Part shown: positions 56,001-64,000 of the stretch, piece after piece
How the letters are laid out: every line of letters begins with the position of its first letter
Numbering within the stretch: position 1 is the first letter of the stretch
Source: Paludibacteraceae bacterium
Lineage (GTDB): Bacteria > Bacteroidota > Bacteroidia > Bacteroidales > Paludibacteraceae
Direction: 5' to 3'
Assembly (NCBI GenBank): GCA_024401475.1
Contig: JAKSKZ010000008.1
Span: 34,051 to 98,050 of the forward strand
DNA: 64,000 nucleotides
Notes under the pieces: generated by a model
The model's database searches: none
What the model saw: the letters and a program-made list of their open reading frames with translations, nothing else
What the model was told of the DNA's origin: nothing
Program-made: the position numbers and the translations under genes

Positions 56001-56319
56001 GAAGGTGATTCCAAGCAAAACCGTGCCTCACTCTTTCGTTTCCGTCGTATTGGCAAGACAATACTTCCAAGTTGGAGAGAAGGAGAAGGCCATCGCCATC
56101 CTTACTGAAATTAAAGAAAACGCCATCCAATACCTCGACTGGATTTCCGGTTTGTCACCATACTTCCAAGCATTAGCTGTTGAAGATTATGAGCAACAAA
56201 TAGGCATCTTCTCTGAGGTTCTCCGCATCAGCGAAGGAAAGGTGGACGAAAAGAGTTTTGACGAAGACTACAAGAAATTTGTAGCCTACAGTCAGCTTTA
56301 CAACAAATTAAAGAAATAA
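53041..56319 (+). CDS. DUF2723 / TMEM260-like GT-C membrane protein
   Basis: Large inner-membrane protein of 1092 residues. The N-terminus ([38 protein letters not shown]) is the hallmark of DUF2723, whose acidic DCGE loop fits the catalytic loop of GT-C sugar transferases; the human member TMEM260 is a protein O-mannosyltransferase. About 11-13 hydrophobic segments lie in residues 10-360 and 590-690. A long soluble part follows, with [17 protein letters not shown] and a C-terminal helical repeat region (about 960-1085) of TPR type. A role in protein O-glycosylation of exported proteins is an inference. It heads a run of same-strand genes; its stop overlaps the next ATG by one base. Confidence 0.85.
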   Translation: [1092 protein letters not shown]

Positions 56320-57005
56320 TGTTTATAGAACAACCCCCAACGGCATTCAGGATCTTTTTCCCGAATGCCGCTTGGAGAATTCCCCAAAAGGAGAAGACCA
56401 TTTATCTGACATTTGATGATGGTCCTATCCCAGAAGTAACCCCTTGGGTGCTTGACATTTTAAAGCAATACGGCGTAAAGGCGACTTTCTTCTGTGTTGG
56501 CGACAACGTCAGAAAACATCCTGATGTTTTCAAGCAAGTGATTGAGGCTGGGCACAAAGTGGGCAACCACTCTTTCAACCACATTCAAGGATTCAAATAC
56601 TCCACCAAACGCTACATGGAGAATGTGGACAAGGCAGACGAGCTCATTCACAGCGAACTCTATAGGCCACCACACGGACAATTATACATTCGCCAACTCA
56701 TCAAGTTGAAGAAGAAATATCAAGTTGTCATGTGGGATGTTGTCACCAGAGACTACAACAAGGATTTGAGTGGCGACTTCGTACTCAACGTAGTAAAAAA
56801 GAAGGCAAGGAATGGCTCCATTATCGTATTCCACGACTCTCTCAAAGCCGAAAAGAATATGAAATACGCTATGCCCAAAGCCATCGAGTGGTTGCTTCAA
56901 GAGGGTTATAAATTCGAGGTGCTTAGTCCGGAGATCATTGCTCAATGCATACGCACGAAAAGCGCACCGATAATGAAAAGAGCCCTTCTTTTACAAACCA
57001 TATAA
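56319..57005 (+). CDS. Polysaccharide deacetylase (NodB domain)
   Basis: Removes acetyl groups from N-acetylated sugars in peptidoglycan or another envelope glycan. YLTFDDGPIPE holds the catalytic base Asp and a metal Asp, VGNHSFNH supplies the two metal His, YRPPHGQ is the third motif, and IIVFHDS carries the last His. The 228-residue protein lacks a signal peptide but has a hydrophobic-aromatic N-terminus. It is joined to the DUF2723 gene by a TAATG overlap. Confidence 0.9.
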   Translation: MFIEQPPTAFRIFFPNAAWRIPQKEKTIYLTFDDGPIPEVTPWVLDILKQYGVKATFFCVGDNVRKHPDVFKQVIEAGHKVGNHSFNHIQGFKYSTKRYMENVDKADELIHSELYRPPHGQLYIRQLIKLKKKYQVVMWDVVTRDYNKDLSGDFVLNVVKKKARNGSIIVFHDSLKAEKNMKYAMPKAIEWLLQEGYKFEVLSPEIIAQCIRTKSAPIMKRALLLQTI

Positions 57006-57049
57006 AGGGACTATCAATCATTAGAAATTCATAAAAAAAATTCAATACA

Positions 57050-58321
57050 ATGAACATCTTATTATTAGGATCTGGAGGTCGCGAGCATGCATTAGCATGG
57101 AAGATCGCCCAAAGTCCCAAAGTATCAAAATTGTATATCGCACCAGGAAACGGAGGAACATCTTCAGTTGGAGAGAATGTAGCTATCGCAGCAGACGATT
57201 TCGAAGCCATCGGAAAATTCGCTGTAGAGAAGAACATCAACATGGTAGTAGTAGGTCCTGAGGATCCATTGGTAAAAGGTATCTATGACTATTTCCAAGG
57301 CAAAGCCGAATTGAAAAACATTCCAGTTATAGGTCCTTCAAAAGAGGGTGCACAATTGGAAGGCAGTAAAGACTTCGCTAAGGCTTTCATGATGCGCCAT
57401 AACATTCCAACAGCTCAATATAAGAGTTTCTCTGCCGAGACGTTGGAAGAGGGATGCAAATTCCTTGAGACATTGGAGGCACCTTACGTATTGAAGGCTG
57501 ATGGTTTGGCAGCAGGTAAAGGCGTACTCATCATCTCAGATCTAAACGAGGCAAAACAAGAGCTCAAGAATATGCTCGACGGAAAGTTCGGTTCTGCCAG
57601 TGCTACCGTTGTTATTGAAGAATTCTTGTCAGGTATCGAATGCTCAGTATTCGTTCTATCCGACGGCGAGAACTATAAGATTTTGCCTGTAGCAAAAGAC
57701 TACAAGCGTATCGGAGAAGGTGATACAGGTCTTAACACTGGCGGTATGGGTTCCGTTTCTCCTGTCCCATTTGCAGACAAGGTATTTATGCAAAAGGTAG
57801 AAGAGCGCATCGTCATTCCTACCATCCAAGGATTGAAGAAAGAGAATATCTGCTATAAAGGCTTCATCTTCCTCGGTCTTATCAATGTCAAGAATGAGCC
57901 TATGGTAATCGAATACAACGTTCGCATGGGAGATCCAGAGACTGAGGCTGTTATGCTTCGTATCAAGTCAGACCTAGTTGAATTGTTCGAAGGAGTTGCA
58001 GCAGGCAACCTCAACACCAAAACTCTTGTCGAGGATGAGCGTGCAGCCGTCACCGTAATGCTTGTATCTGGAGGCTATCCAGAAGCATACGAAAAAGGCA
58101 AAGTCATCACAGGAACAGAAAATGTGAAAGACAGTATTGTTTTCCATGCAGGAACCAAGATGGTTGATGGTCAATTGCTCACTAACGGAGGCCGTGTCAT
58201 CGCGGTTAGTTCATACGGAAAGGATAAAGAAGCTGCCCTTCAACAATCGTTCGAGAACGCCAAGAAAATCAATTTTGACAAGAAGTACTTCCGTTCTGAC
58301 ATCGGTCGCGACTTAAAATAA
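57050..58321 (+). CDS. purD: Phosphoribosylamine-glycine ligase (GAR synthetase)
   Basis: ATP-grasp enzyme joining glycine to phosphoribosylamine in purine synthesis. [17 protein letters not shown] is the N-domain start, then [25 protein letters not shown] (ATP-grasp nucleotide site), [12 protein letters not shown] and [14 protein letters not shown] (metal-binding Glu/Asn). Length 423 is normal. It lies 44 bases after the deacetylase gene in the same run, with no promoter that I can see between them. Confidence 0.97.
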   Translation: MNILLLGSGGREHALAWKIAQSPKVSKLYIAPGNGGTSSVGENVAIAADDFEAIGKFAVEKNINMVVVGPEDPLVKGIYDYFQGKAELKNIPVIGPSKEGAQLEGSKDFAKAFMMRHNIPTAQYKSFSAETLEEGCKFLETLEAPYVLKADGLAAGKGVLIISDLNEAKQELKNMLDGKFGSASATVVIEEFLSGIECSVFVLSDGENYKILPVAKDYKRIGEGDTGLNTGGMGSVSPVPFADKVFMQKVEERIVIPTIQGLKKENICYKGFIFLGLINVKNEPMVIEYNVRMGDPETEAVMLRIKSDLVELFEGVAAGNLNTKTLVEDERAAVTVMLVSGGYPEAYEKGKVITGTENVKDSIVFHAGTKMVDGQLLTNGGRVIAVSSYGKDKEAALQQSFENAKKINFDKKYFRSDIGRDLK

Positions 58322-58341
58322 ACACATTAAATAGACACACT

Positions 58342-59346
58342 ATGCGGGGAAATAGATTTACAGAGTCGCTTGACCCAAATGAGAAGAACATCACGTTCTC
58401 CCTCATTATGGTGTTAGCATTATGGTATGATATTTTATTTCCGCATGACACATATATGGGGAGACTTTTCGCAGAGGGATCGTCTCCCCTCTATATTGAA
58501 TCCCCACTCTACACTCGGCTTTTCAGTTGGTTAGAGTCATGGAGTCTCGTAGGCAACATCACAGCCCTCTTAACTTTAATCGGCATCGGCGGTTTGATTA
58601 TCCGTTTCAATGGAATTTTTGCTTATATCAAAGTCAGGACAATCCTCCCTGCCATCATTTTCAGCATCATAGGGTCCATTCTTTTCTGTCACACACTGAC
58701 GCCAGGAATCGTCTTGTCCGCTCTGTTGATGTGTGCTCTCTACTCCAGTTTTTTTTATGTGGAGACGTTCAACCCCATCCACGCATTCAATGCAGGATTT
58801 CTCGTTGCAACCATGACGTTGATATCACCGACACTATTGTTGCTAACCATCCCGTATTTCACATTTTTATACAGCACGTCTGTACTTAACACAAGAAGCA
58901 TCTTGGCTTCTCTATTCGGATTTACCATTCCCATTCTTTACGCCAGCCTCTATTTCCTAATTATTGGAGAAATCAAGGTGTTGACAGACTTCTTTACTGC
59001 AAGTTTTCAACTCTTTACCATTCAATATAACTTCAGCAATATAGAGACAATCTACCTTCTCATTTTAGGAGGTATTAGTATTTTAGCAATTGGAAATTTC
59101 ATCGTGGACAATACCCACGACAATATAAAATCAAGGAAACAGAACACCCACATTAATAGCCTATTTTTATGGATACTCGCACTAATGATTGTTGGTGTTC
59201 CCGATGCAAAGAATTTGTCGTACGTCTTAATTTTATTATGCGGATTAATGCTTGGGCGATTCTTCTCCGTCAATAGCAGTCGTATATCCTACATCTTATT
59301 CTTTGTTTTTTTAGGTATTTCATTGGCAACTTTCATCCTATCTTAA
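58342..59346 (+). CDS. Multi-spanning membrane protein of unknown function
   Basis: 334-residue hydrophobic protein with about 8-9 membrane segments (for example ITALLTLIGIGGLIIRF, LPAIIFSIIGSILF, SILASLFGFTIPILYASLYF) and a soluble start (FTESLDPNEKN). I do not recognise a catalytic motif; it resembles the small, poorly characterised Bacteroidota membrane proteins encoded beside purD, perhaps DUF6427-like. It starts 20 bases after purD and ends four bases before the YqaA-like gene. Confidence 0.6.
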   Translation: MRGNRFTESLDPNEKNITFSLIMVLALWYDILFPHDTYMGRLFAEGSSPLYIESPLYTRLFSWLESWSLVGNITALLTLIGIGGLIIRFNGIFAYIKVRTILPAIIFSIIGSILFCHTLTPGIVLSALLMCALYSSFFYVETFNPIHAFNAGFLVATMTLISPTLLLLTIPYFTFLYSTSVLNTRSILASLFGFTIPILYASLYFLIIGEIKVLTDFFTASFQLFTIQYNFSNIETIYLLILGGISILAIGNFIVDNTHDNIKSRKQNTHINSLFLWILALMIVGVPDAKNLSYVLILLCGLMLGRFFSVNSSRISYILFFVFLGISLATFILS

Positions 59347-59350
59347 AACT

Positions 59351-59803
59351 ATGGAGGGACTTGAATTTCTCGAAACATTCGGAATTGTAGGACTTTTCAT
59401 TGCCTCATTCTTAGCCGCGACAGTTCTGCCCTTCTCGTCCGAAGTAGTATTTGCAGGTGTGCTTGCCACAGGTTGCAATCCTCTTGGATGCCTAATCTCC
59501 GCTGCAATCGGCAACACTCTTGGAGGCTTAACTTGCTATTGGATTGGAAGAATGGGGAAAACCGAATGGATTGAAAAATATCTAAAAATAAAATACGAAA
59601 AAATAAAAAAAATGGAGAGATGGGCTCACGACAAAGGCAGCATTCTCGCCGCACTCACCTTCCTGCCGGGCATCGGAGATGTAATCGCCGTTGCTTTAGG
59701 CTATTTGAGATGTAATGTATGGTTAGTCGCCCTATTCATGTTTATTGGGAAAACTCTCCGATACATCATTTGGATGAAAGCTCAATTCGCACTATTCAAT
59801 TAA
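59351..59803 (+). CDS. YqaA-like (VTT/DedA family) membrane protein
   Basis: 150-residue protein with three or four membrane segments. FSSEVVFAGVLATGCNPLGCLISAAIGNTLGGLTCYWIGRMG is the VTT/SNARE-associated core with its re-entrant Gly and Pro, and LTFLPGIGDVIAVALGYLRC is the second half. Members act as membrane lipid or undecaprenyl-phosphate transporters (family knowledge); the YqaA subset is uncharacterised. Confidence 0.8.
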   Translation: MEGLEFLETFGIVGLFIASFLAATVLPFSSEVVFAGVLATGCNPLGCLISAAIGNTLGGLTCYWIGRMGKTEWIEKYLKIKYEKIKKMERWAHDKGSILAALTFLPGIGDVIAVALGYLRCNVWLVALFMFIGKTLRYIIWMKAQFALFN

Positions 59804-59922
59804 GGCAACCCCTACTAATTGATTTCAAAGGATTTTTGATTTCGTTTAGCATAAAGTGCTTTCTTTGTCAACTGATTCTCCATCTTTCCATTACTATGCA
59901 AAGAATTGACACACAAACAAGC

Positions 59923-59930
59923 TAACTTTG
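59923..59930 (+). promoter_or_regulatory. -7 element for the helicase-nuclease gene
   Basis: TAACTTTG about 65 bases before the ATG at 59995. A TTG at 59906-59908 is only 14 bp away, shorter than standard. Confidence 0.45.
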
Positions 59931-59994
59931 CAGAAAAACAAAAGAGATTATCAATTTAGAACAACCTCCATTAATCATAAAATCATTCTTAGCC

Positions 59995-62900
59995 ATGAGT
60001 AACAATCCCACTTTAAAAGTTTATAAAGCATCTGCTGGTTCTGGAAAGACTTTCCGTTTGGTAGTAGAATATATCAAACTACTAATCGTTGACCCTAACA
60101 TATACGCCAACATCTTAGCAGTAACCTTCACAAACAAGGCTACCAATGAGATGAAAGTTAGAATCCTTTCCGAACTATATGGAATTGCAAACGGGCTAAA
60201 AGATTCTGACTCCTACATAAAAACCATTCAAGAAGAGCTCTGTAACGAAAAGAAGAAATGGAGCTATGACGAAATACGGGAAAAAGCCCAAGAGGCACTC
60301 TCCGGAATCCTTCACAACTATAGTCGTTTCAGAATAGAGACGATTGATTCATTCTTCCAATCCATCCTAAAAAACCTTGCAAAAGAGTTAGGCTTAGGAG
60401 CTTATGTAAACATCGAATTGGATAACAACAGCGTATTGAAAGATGCTGTAAAGGTACTCTTCAACAAAGTGAAAGAGGACGGCGATTTGATGAATTGGAT
60501 TAGCGAATATATCAACGAAAAGCTCGACGACAACAAAAACTGGAAGTTAAATAAAGAGTTGGAGGAGTTCGGCAAAAACATTTTCAAAGAAGATTTCAAG
60601 AAAAAGGAATTGGAGATTTCCAACGGTTCCCAACCCGTGGAGACGAAAAGCATTCTCAAAAACAAAGATTCACTCATTCAATATCGTCAAAAACTAAACT
60701 CGCAAAAGAAGGCCATACAAGACAAGCTAATAGCACTTGCACTGCCATTCCAAACAATAACGAAAGAGCTTGATTTAGACACAAAGGATTTCAGTTATGG
60801 CGACAAAGGAGTCGCTAACTTCTTCAATAAGATTATTGACAAAAAAGTATTTCCTAACGAAATAGGGAAAAGAATAAACGAGTGCATTGACAATGCCGAA
60901 AATTGGGTTTCAAAGAAGCATGCTCGCAGGGAGGAGATTATAAAACTGGTAGAGTCTGATCTTAATCGCATTTTGAAAGAGACCGAAGATTATCGCTCCA
61001 GCCACCTCAAAGAATACAACTCAATCAATCTGATTCTCAAAGACATAAACAAGCTTGGCTTATTGAATGACATTGCCACTATCATAAGCAAAATAAACAA
61101 CGAAAACAATCAATTCATGCTTTCGGACACCCCGTCGTTGCTACATGAGATGATTGGAGAAAACGACGCTCCTTTCATCTACGAGAAAGTCGGTGCCTAC
61201 ATCAAGCATATCATGATTGATGAGTTTCAAGATACAAGTCTCACCCAATGGGAGAACTTCAAGCCGCTATTAAAGGAAGGTCTTGCACAAAATGCACTCA
61301 GTCTAATTGTAGGAGACCCAAAGCAATCCATCTACCGTTGGAGAAACAGCGATTGGAGGACAATCAGCAACATAGCGAACGAAATCACGTCTGCTAACGT
61401 TGCCACCATTCCGATGGAAAAGAATTGGAGAAGCGAGGAGAACGTAATCAAATTCAACAACCATTTGTTCAAAGAGGCATTGTCTCTCATCAGTGCCGAA
61501 ATGGATGACGCCAATCAGAATATGCAAACGGCTTATGACGATGTTGAACAAACATGCGAAAACACGAACAATGGTTATGTCTGTGCCAAATTCATTACTG
61601 ATGTGGATAAGGAAGAATATTCCGATTTGATGCTACAAGAATTGGTCTCTCAGATTGAATGCTTGCAAAAGGAAGGAATCCCTGCGGAAGATATTGCCAT
61701 TCTTGTCCGTAAAAACAAGAATATTCCTGTCATTGCTAAATATCTTTCAGATTATAAAACAGAGAAAAGGCTTATAAACGAAACAGACGGCCCGGACAAA
61801 ACCAATTATGTTTACGACGTCATTTCCGACGAAGCGTACAAACTGGAGTCTTCGTTGGCTATACAAATCATCATTCAAGCCCTACAATACATCTCAGAGC
61901 CACACAATCCGCTTTACAAGTTCCAATTGGGATTCGCCTACCAGACAGAGATTCCAGAGGGGGAAGAAGACTCAGAAACGAGTCAAAAGAAACTTACAAA
62001 TGCCGAAATAGAAGAAAAATTACAAAAGGCATCCTTACTCCCTCTGTACGAAATGGTGGAAGAAATTTATCAAGTTCTAAGACTTGACAAGATAAAGGAG
62101 CAAGAGAGCTATTTACACTCGTTTCTCGATGGTCTCAACGATTTCCTTGTCAATCGTTCATCCGATATAAATCATTTCCTTCGCTATTGGGATGAGAAAT
62201 TGAAGAATACAACCATCCCTTTCAGTAGCGAAATCAAAGGAATGAAAATCATGTCCATTCACAAATCCAAAGGTTTGGAGTTCCACTCCGTCATCATTCC
62301 ATTCTGCGATTGGACACTCACCTACGAGAGCAACCAAAATCCTCTCCTATGGTGCTCAACAGACAAGGCTCCCTACTCAGAGCTTCCTCTTCTTCCCATC
62401 ACGCACAAGAAAGAGATGAAGAACTCTTTCTTTGAAGAACAATACGACGAAGAATTAGAACAACTCTATGTGGACAACCTAAACATTCTTTATGTCGGTC
62501 TAACTAGAGCTCAAAAGAATCTCATCCTACTCGGAAAACAAGAAAAGAGAAAAAAGAAAGAAGAGAAAAAAGAGGAGAAAAACACCATAAAGAATGTTTC
62601 CGAATTGCTTTATGCTATCACCAGTAAAGATACCAATCATTGGGACGATAGCAGTTCCAGATTTGAATACGGAACCATTTTCGTCAAAGAGGAAAAAAAG
62701 GACAAAGGGGACAAAGAAGACAAAGATTCTAAAAACAATAACATTTTTAAGAAGAAGCCAACCCCCGCCTCATTTGTCTATCAAAGTCACAAACAAAAGG
62801 CCAAATTCCGTCAATCCAATGAGTCAAGAACATTCATCAGAGGTCAGAAATGTGACAATGAACAATATAAAGAAGAAGGAAACATTCTTCATGAAATCTT

Positions 62901-63297
62901 CGCGAATATCAAGACCGCAGACGACATAGAACATGCAGCAGACTATCTCTTATTTAAGGGAATCATTACCGAAACAAAGAAAGAGGAATATCTAAAACTC
63001 GCAAAAGAGGCTCTTAATCAAGAGACTGCGAAAGATTGGTTTGCCCCCGATCTTGAATTGTACAATGAATGTGAAATTGTTTACAAAGATGAGAAGGAGG
63101 AAGTCATGACGCGTCGTCCTGACCGCGTCGTCAAGAGAGGAAACGAGATGACCGTCATCGACTACAAATTCGGCATGGAACACGACGACTATACCAATCA
63201 AGTGAAAAAATACATGAGCCTCATCCAAGAAATGGGCTACACGACTAAGGGATTCATTTGGTATGTGAAGGAAGGTATGATTGTTGAGGTGAAGTAA
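59995..63297 (+). CDS. AddA-like UvrD helicase with C-terminal PD-(D/E)XK nuclease
   Basis: Predicted double-strand-break end-processing enzyme of 1100 residues. YKASAGSGKTFRL (residues 10-22) is Walker A, then VTFTNKATNEMK (Ia), HIMIDEFQDTSLTQW (II), IVGDPKQSIYRWRNSD (III), MSIHKSKGLEF (V) and YVGLTRAQKNLIL (VI). The C-terminal nuclease has NILHEIF (His), RRPDRVVKR (Asp) and VIDYKFG (Asp, Lys), like AddA. Two Lys/Glu-rich linkers (about 845-865 and 895-920) precede it. No AddB-like partner lies in this window. The stop is five bases from a convergent gene. Confidence 0.87.
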   Translation: MSNNPTLKVYKASAGSGKTFRLVVEYIKLLIVDPNIYANILAVTFTNKATNEMKVRILSELYGIANGLKDSDSYIKTIQEELCNEKKKWSYDEIREKAQEALSGILHNYSRFRIETIDSFFQSILKNLAKELGLGAYVNIELDNNSVLKDAVKVLFNKVKEDGDLMNWISEYINEKLDDNKNWKLNKELEEFGKNIFKEDFKKKELEISNGSQPVETKSILKNKDSLIQYRQKLNSQKKAIQDKLIALALPFQTITKELDLDTKDFSYGDKGVANFFNKIIDKKVFPNEIGKRINECIDNAENWVSKKHARREEIIKLVESDLNRILKETEDYRSSHLKEYNSINLILKDINKLGLLNDIATIISKINNENNQFMLSDTPSLLHEMIGENDAPFIYEKVGAYIKHIMIDEFQDTSLTQWENFKPLLKEGLAQNALSLIVGDPKQSIYRWRNSDWRTISNIANEITSANVATIPMEKNWRSEENVIKFNNHLFKEALSLISAEMDDANQNMQTAYDDVEQTCENTNNGYVCAKFITDVDKEEYSDLMLQELVSQIECLQKEGIPAEDIAILVRKNKNIPVIAKYLSDYKTEKRLINETDGPDKTNYVYDVISDEAYKLESSLAIQIIIQALQYISEPHNPLYKFQLGFAYQTEIPEGEEDSETSQKKLTNAEIEEKLQKASLLPLYEMVEEIYQVLRLDKIKEQESYLHSFLDGLNDFLVNRSSDINHFLRYWDEKLKNTTIPFSSEIKGMKIMSIHKSKGLEFHSVIIPFCDWTLTYESNQNPLLWCSTDKAPYSELPLLPITHKKEMKNSFFEEQYDEELEQLYVDNLNILYVGLTRAQKNLILLGKQEKRKKKEEKKEEKNTIKNVSELLYAITSKDTNHWDDSSSRFEYGTIFVKEEKKDKGDKEDKDSKNNNIFKKKPTPASFVYQSHKQKAKFRQSNESRTFIRGQKCDNEQYKEEGNILHEIFANIKTADDIEHAADYLLFKGIITETKKEEYLKLAKEALNQETAKDWFAPDLELYNECEIVYKDEKEEVMTRRPDRVVKRGNEMTVIDYKFGMEHDDYTNQVKKYMSLIQEMGYTTKGFIWYVKEGMIVEVK

Positions 63298-63302
63298 TGC
63301 AA

Positions 63303-63941
63303 CTATAATGCGCCCCGCTCCGATGTGAAAACATCGATGAAATCGTCAATATTTCTATAATGACATACCTTGAACCCCATTCGGGCAGCCGTGGCTATGT
63401 TTCGGGCATTATCATCGATGAAAAGGGAATTTTCCGGCGTTGCCCCTGCATCTCTCAAGACAGCCTCAAAAATTTCACGTCCAGGCTTGGAAAGGTGTAA
63501 CTCATACGACAAATAGCATTTATCGAAGCAATCTGTCAAAGCAAAGCCTTTCTCCTTTTCAAAACTATGCACGGCCATATAATCGAAATGGATTTTGTTG
63601 GTATTACTCAACATGAAAACTCGGTAGGTTTGACGAAGTTTCTTCAAAAGCATCAACTTTCTCGGATCTATCGTCTCTAAAAAAGAGTTCCAGGCGTCGT
63701 CGATTTGATCGTCAGTAATAGTCTTATCACTCTTGCTACGAATAGCATTGCGAAACTCATCAGGCGTTATAGTTCCCTCCTCCAAGGCGAAAAAAAGTCC
63801 AGCCTTGAAACTCTGCCCAACTTGAGAGGCTATATCCATAACCCCCAAGCGCTTGAACGACTCCATGCAACGCTCCATATTCAAATCTATCAAAACTACT
63901 CCCAAGTCACAGAAGATGTTTTCGACTCCCTTCAAATCCAT
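63303..63941 (-). CDS. HAD-superfamily hydrolase (subfamily IA-like)
   Basis: 212-residue phosphatase-like protein. Motif I is IFCDLGVVLIDLN with the nucleophile Asp (the usual second Gly is Val), motif II MLSNTN, motif III Lys in HLSKPGREIF, and motif IV LFIDDNARN. The alpha-helical cap lies between about residues 18 and 95. It is probably a sugar-phosphate or nucleotide phosphatase; the substrate cannot be named. It converges with the helicase gene, leaving only five bases between stops, and no terminator is visible. The remaining 59 bases of the window (63942-64000) hold nothing I can assign. Confidence 0.85.
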   Translation of the reverse strand: MDLKGVENIFCDLGVVLIDLNMERCMESFKRLGVMDIASQVGQSFKAGLFFALEEGTITPDEFRNAIRSKSDKTITDDQIDDAWNSFLETIDPRKLMLLKKLRQTYRVFMLSNTNKIHFDYMAVHSFEKEKGFALTDCFDKCYLSYELHLSKPGREIFEAVLRDAGATPENSLFIDDNARNIATAARMGFKVCHYRNIDDFIDVFTSERGAL

Positions 63942-64000
63942 ATTTCACGGCTCTTTCATTTACCCCTAAAATGTAGCGAACAGTTTCCCTACCCACATCC

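Noticed and set aside
1..64000. tRNA, rRNA or riboswitch in intergenic gaps
   Set aside because: No cloverleaf, rRNA-like or riboswitch-like core was recognised by eye; a covariance-model scan (tRNAscan-SE, Infernal/Rfam) would settle it.

Overview
This window is chromosomal DNA from a member of the Bacteroidota, most likely a Bacteroidales bacterium from a cellulose-rich gut habitat such as the rumen. That is an inference. It rests on Bacteroidota-type promoters (TTG, 17-23 bp, TAnnTTTG), three proteins with type IX secretion (T9SS) tails plus one gliding-type (CHU_C) tail, a TonB-receptor-type outer-membrane protein with a CarboxypepD_reg-like domain, DUF4254, DUF2723 and PF09820 families, and moderately AT-rich DNA. 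I recognised no rRNA, tRNA or CRISPR array.

Layout. 0-1.4 kb: coaD, then a gene-poor stretch holding a terminator and a decayed leucine-rich-repeat gene. 1.4-19.5 kb: a secreted cellulose-attack region on the minus strand, made of a 4257-residue multi-Ig surface protein, a GH5-CBM6 enzyme and a GH9 enzyme, each with a signal peptide and a T9SS-type tail. 19.7-25.7 kb: ABC exporter pair, fabH, DbpA-like helicase, queH and a small Cys-rich protein. 25.8-34.3 kb: an outer-membrane TonB-type barrel, argH-rsfS-ftsH, and a DUF4254-GT9 pair. 34.3-41.4 kb: DUF4348-like protein, outer-membrane barrel, dacB with a lipoprotein carrying a cysteine-substituted Rieske-like motif, an IS30-type remnant abutting a CHU_C protein, an SRPBCC protein and pyrE. 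41.7-45.0 kb: two tandem, partly homogenised AAA-ATPase/PD-(D/E)XK genes. 45.2-52.6 kb: surface polysaccharide genes (GT4, two GT2, Wzy-like polymerase, Wzx-like flippase, O-antigen-ligase-like protein). 52.6-64 kb: a palindromic repeat cluster, a DUF2723 (TMEM260-like GT-C) gene followed by polysaccharide deacetylase, purD and two membrane proteins, then an AddA-like helicase-nuclease and a HAD hydrolase.

How it fits together. The strongest candidate for an undescribed system is the secreted trio at 1.4-19.5 kb. The giant protein has no enzyme domain I recognise, but it shares with the neighbouring GH5 an unusual sorting-tail sequence unlike the classical tail on GH9. A non-cohesin surface adhesin or organiser for cellulases is a reasonable hypothesis. 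In known T9SS bacteria cargo is anchored to a special LPS, so the polysaccharide genes at 45-52.6 kb could be functionally related; this is inference only.

Many starts given here were moved inside the longest open frame because the upstream codons are TTG/GTG, overlap a promoter, or precede a clear signal peptide.
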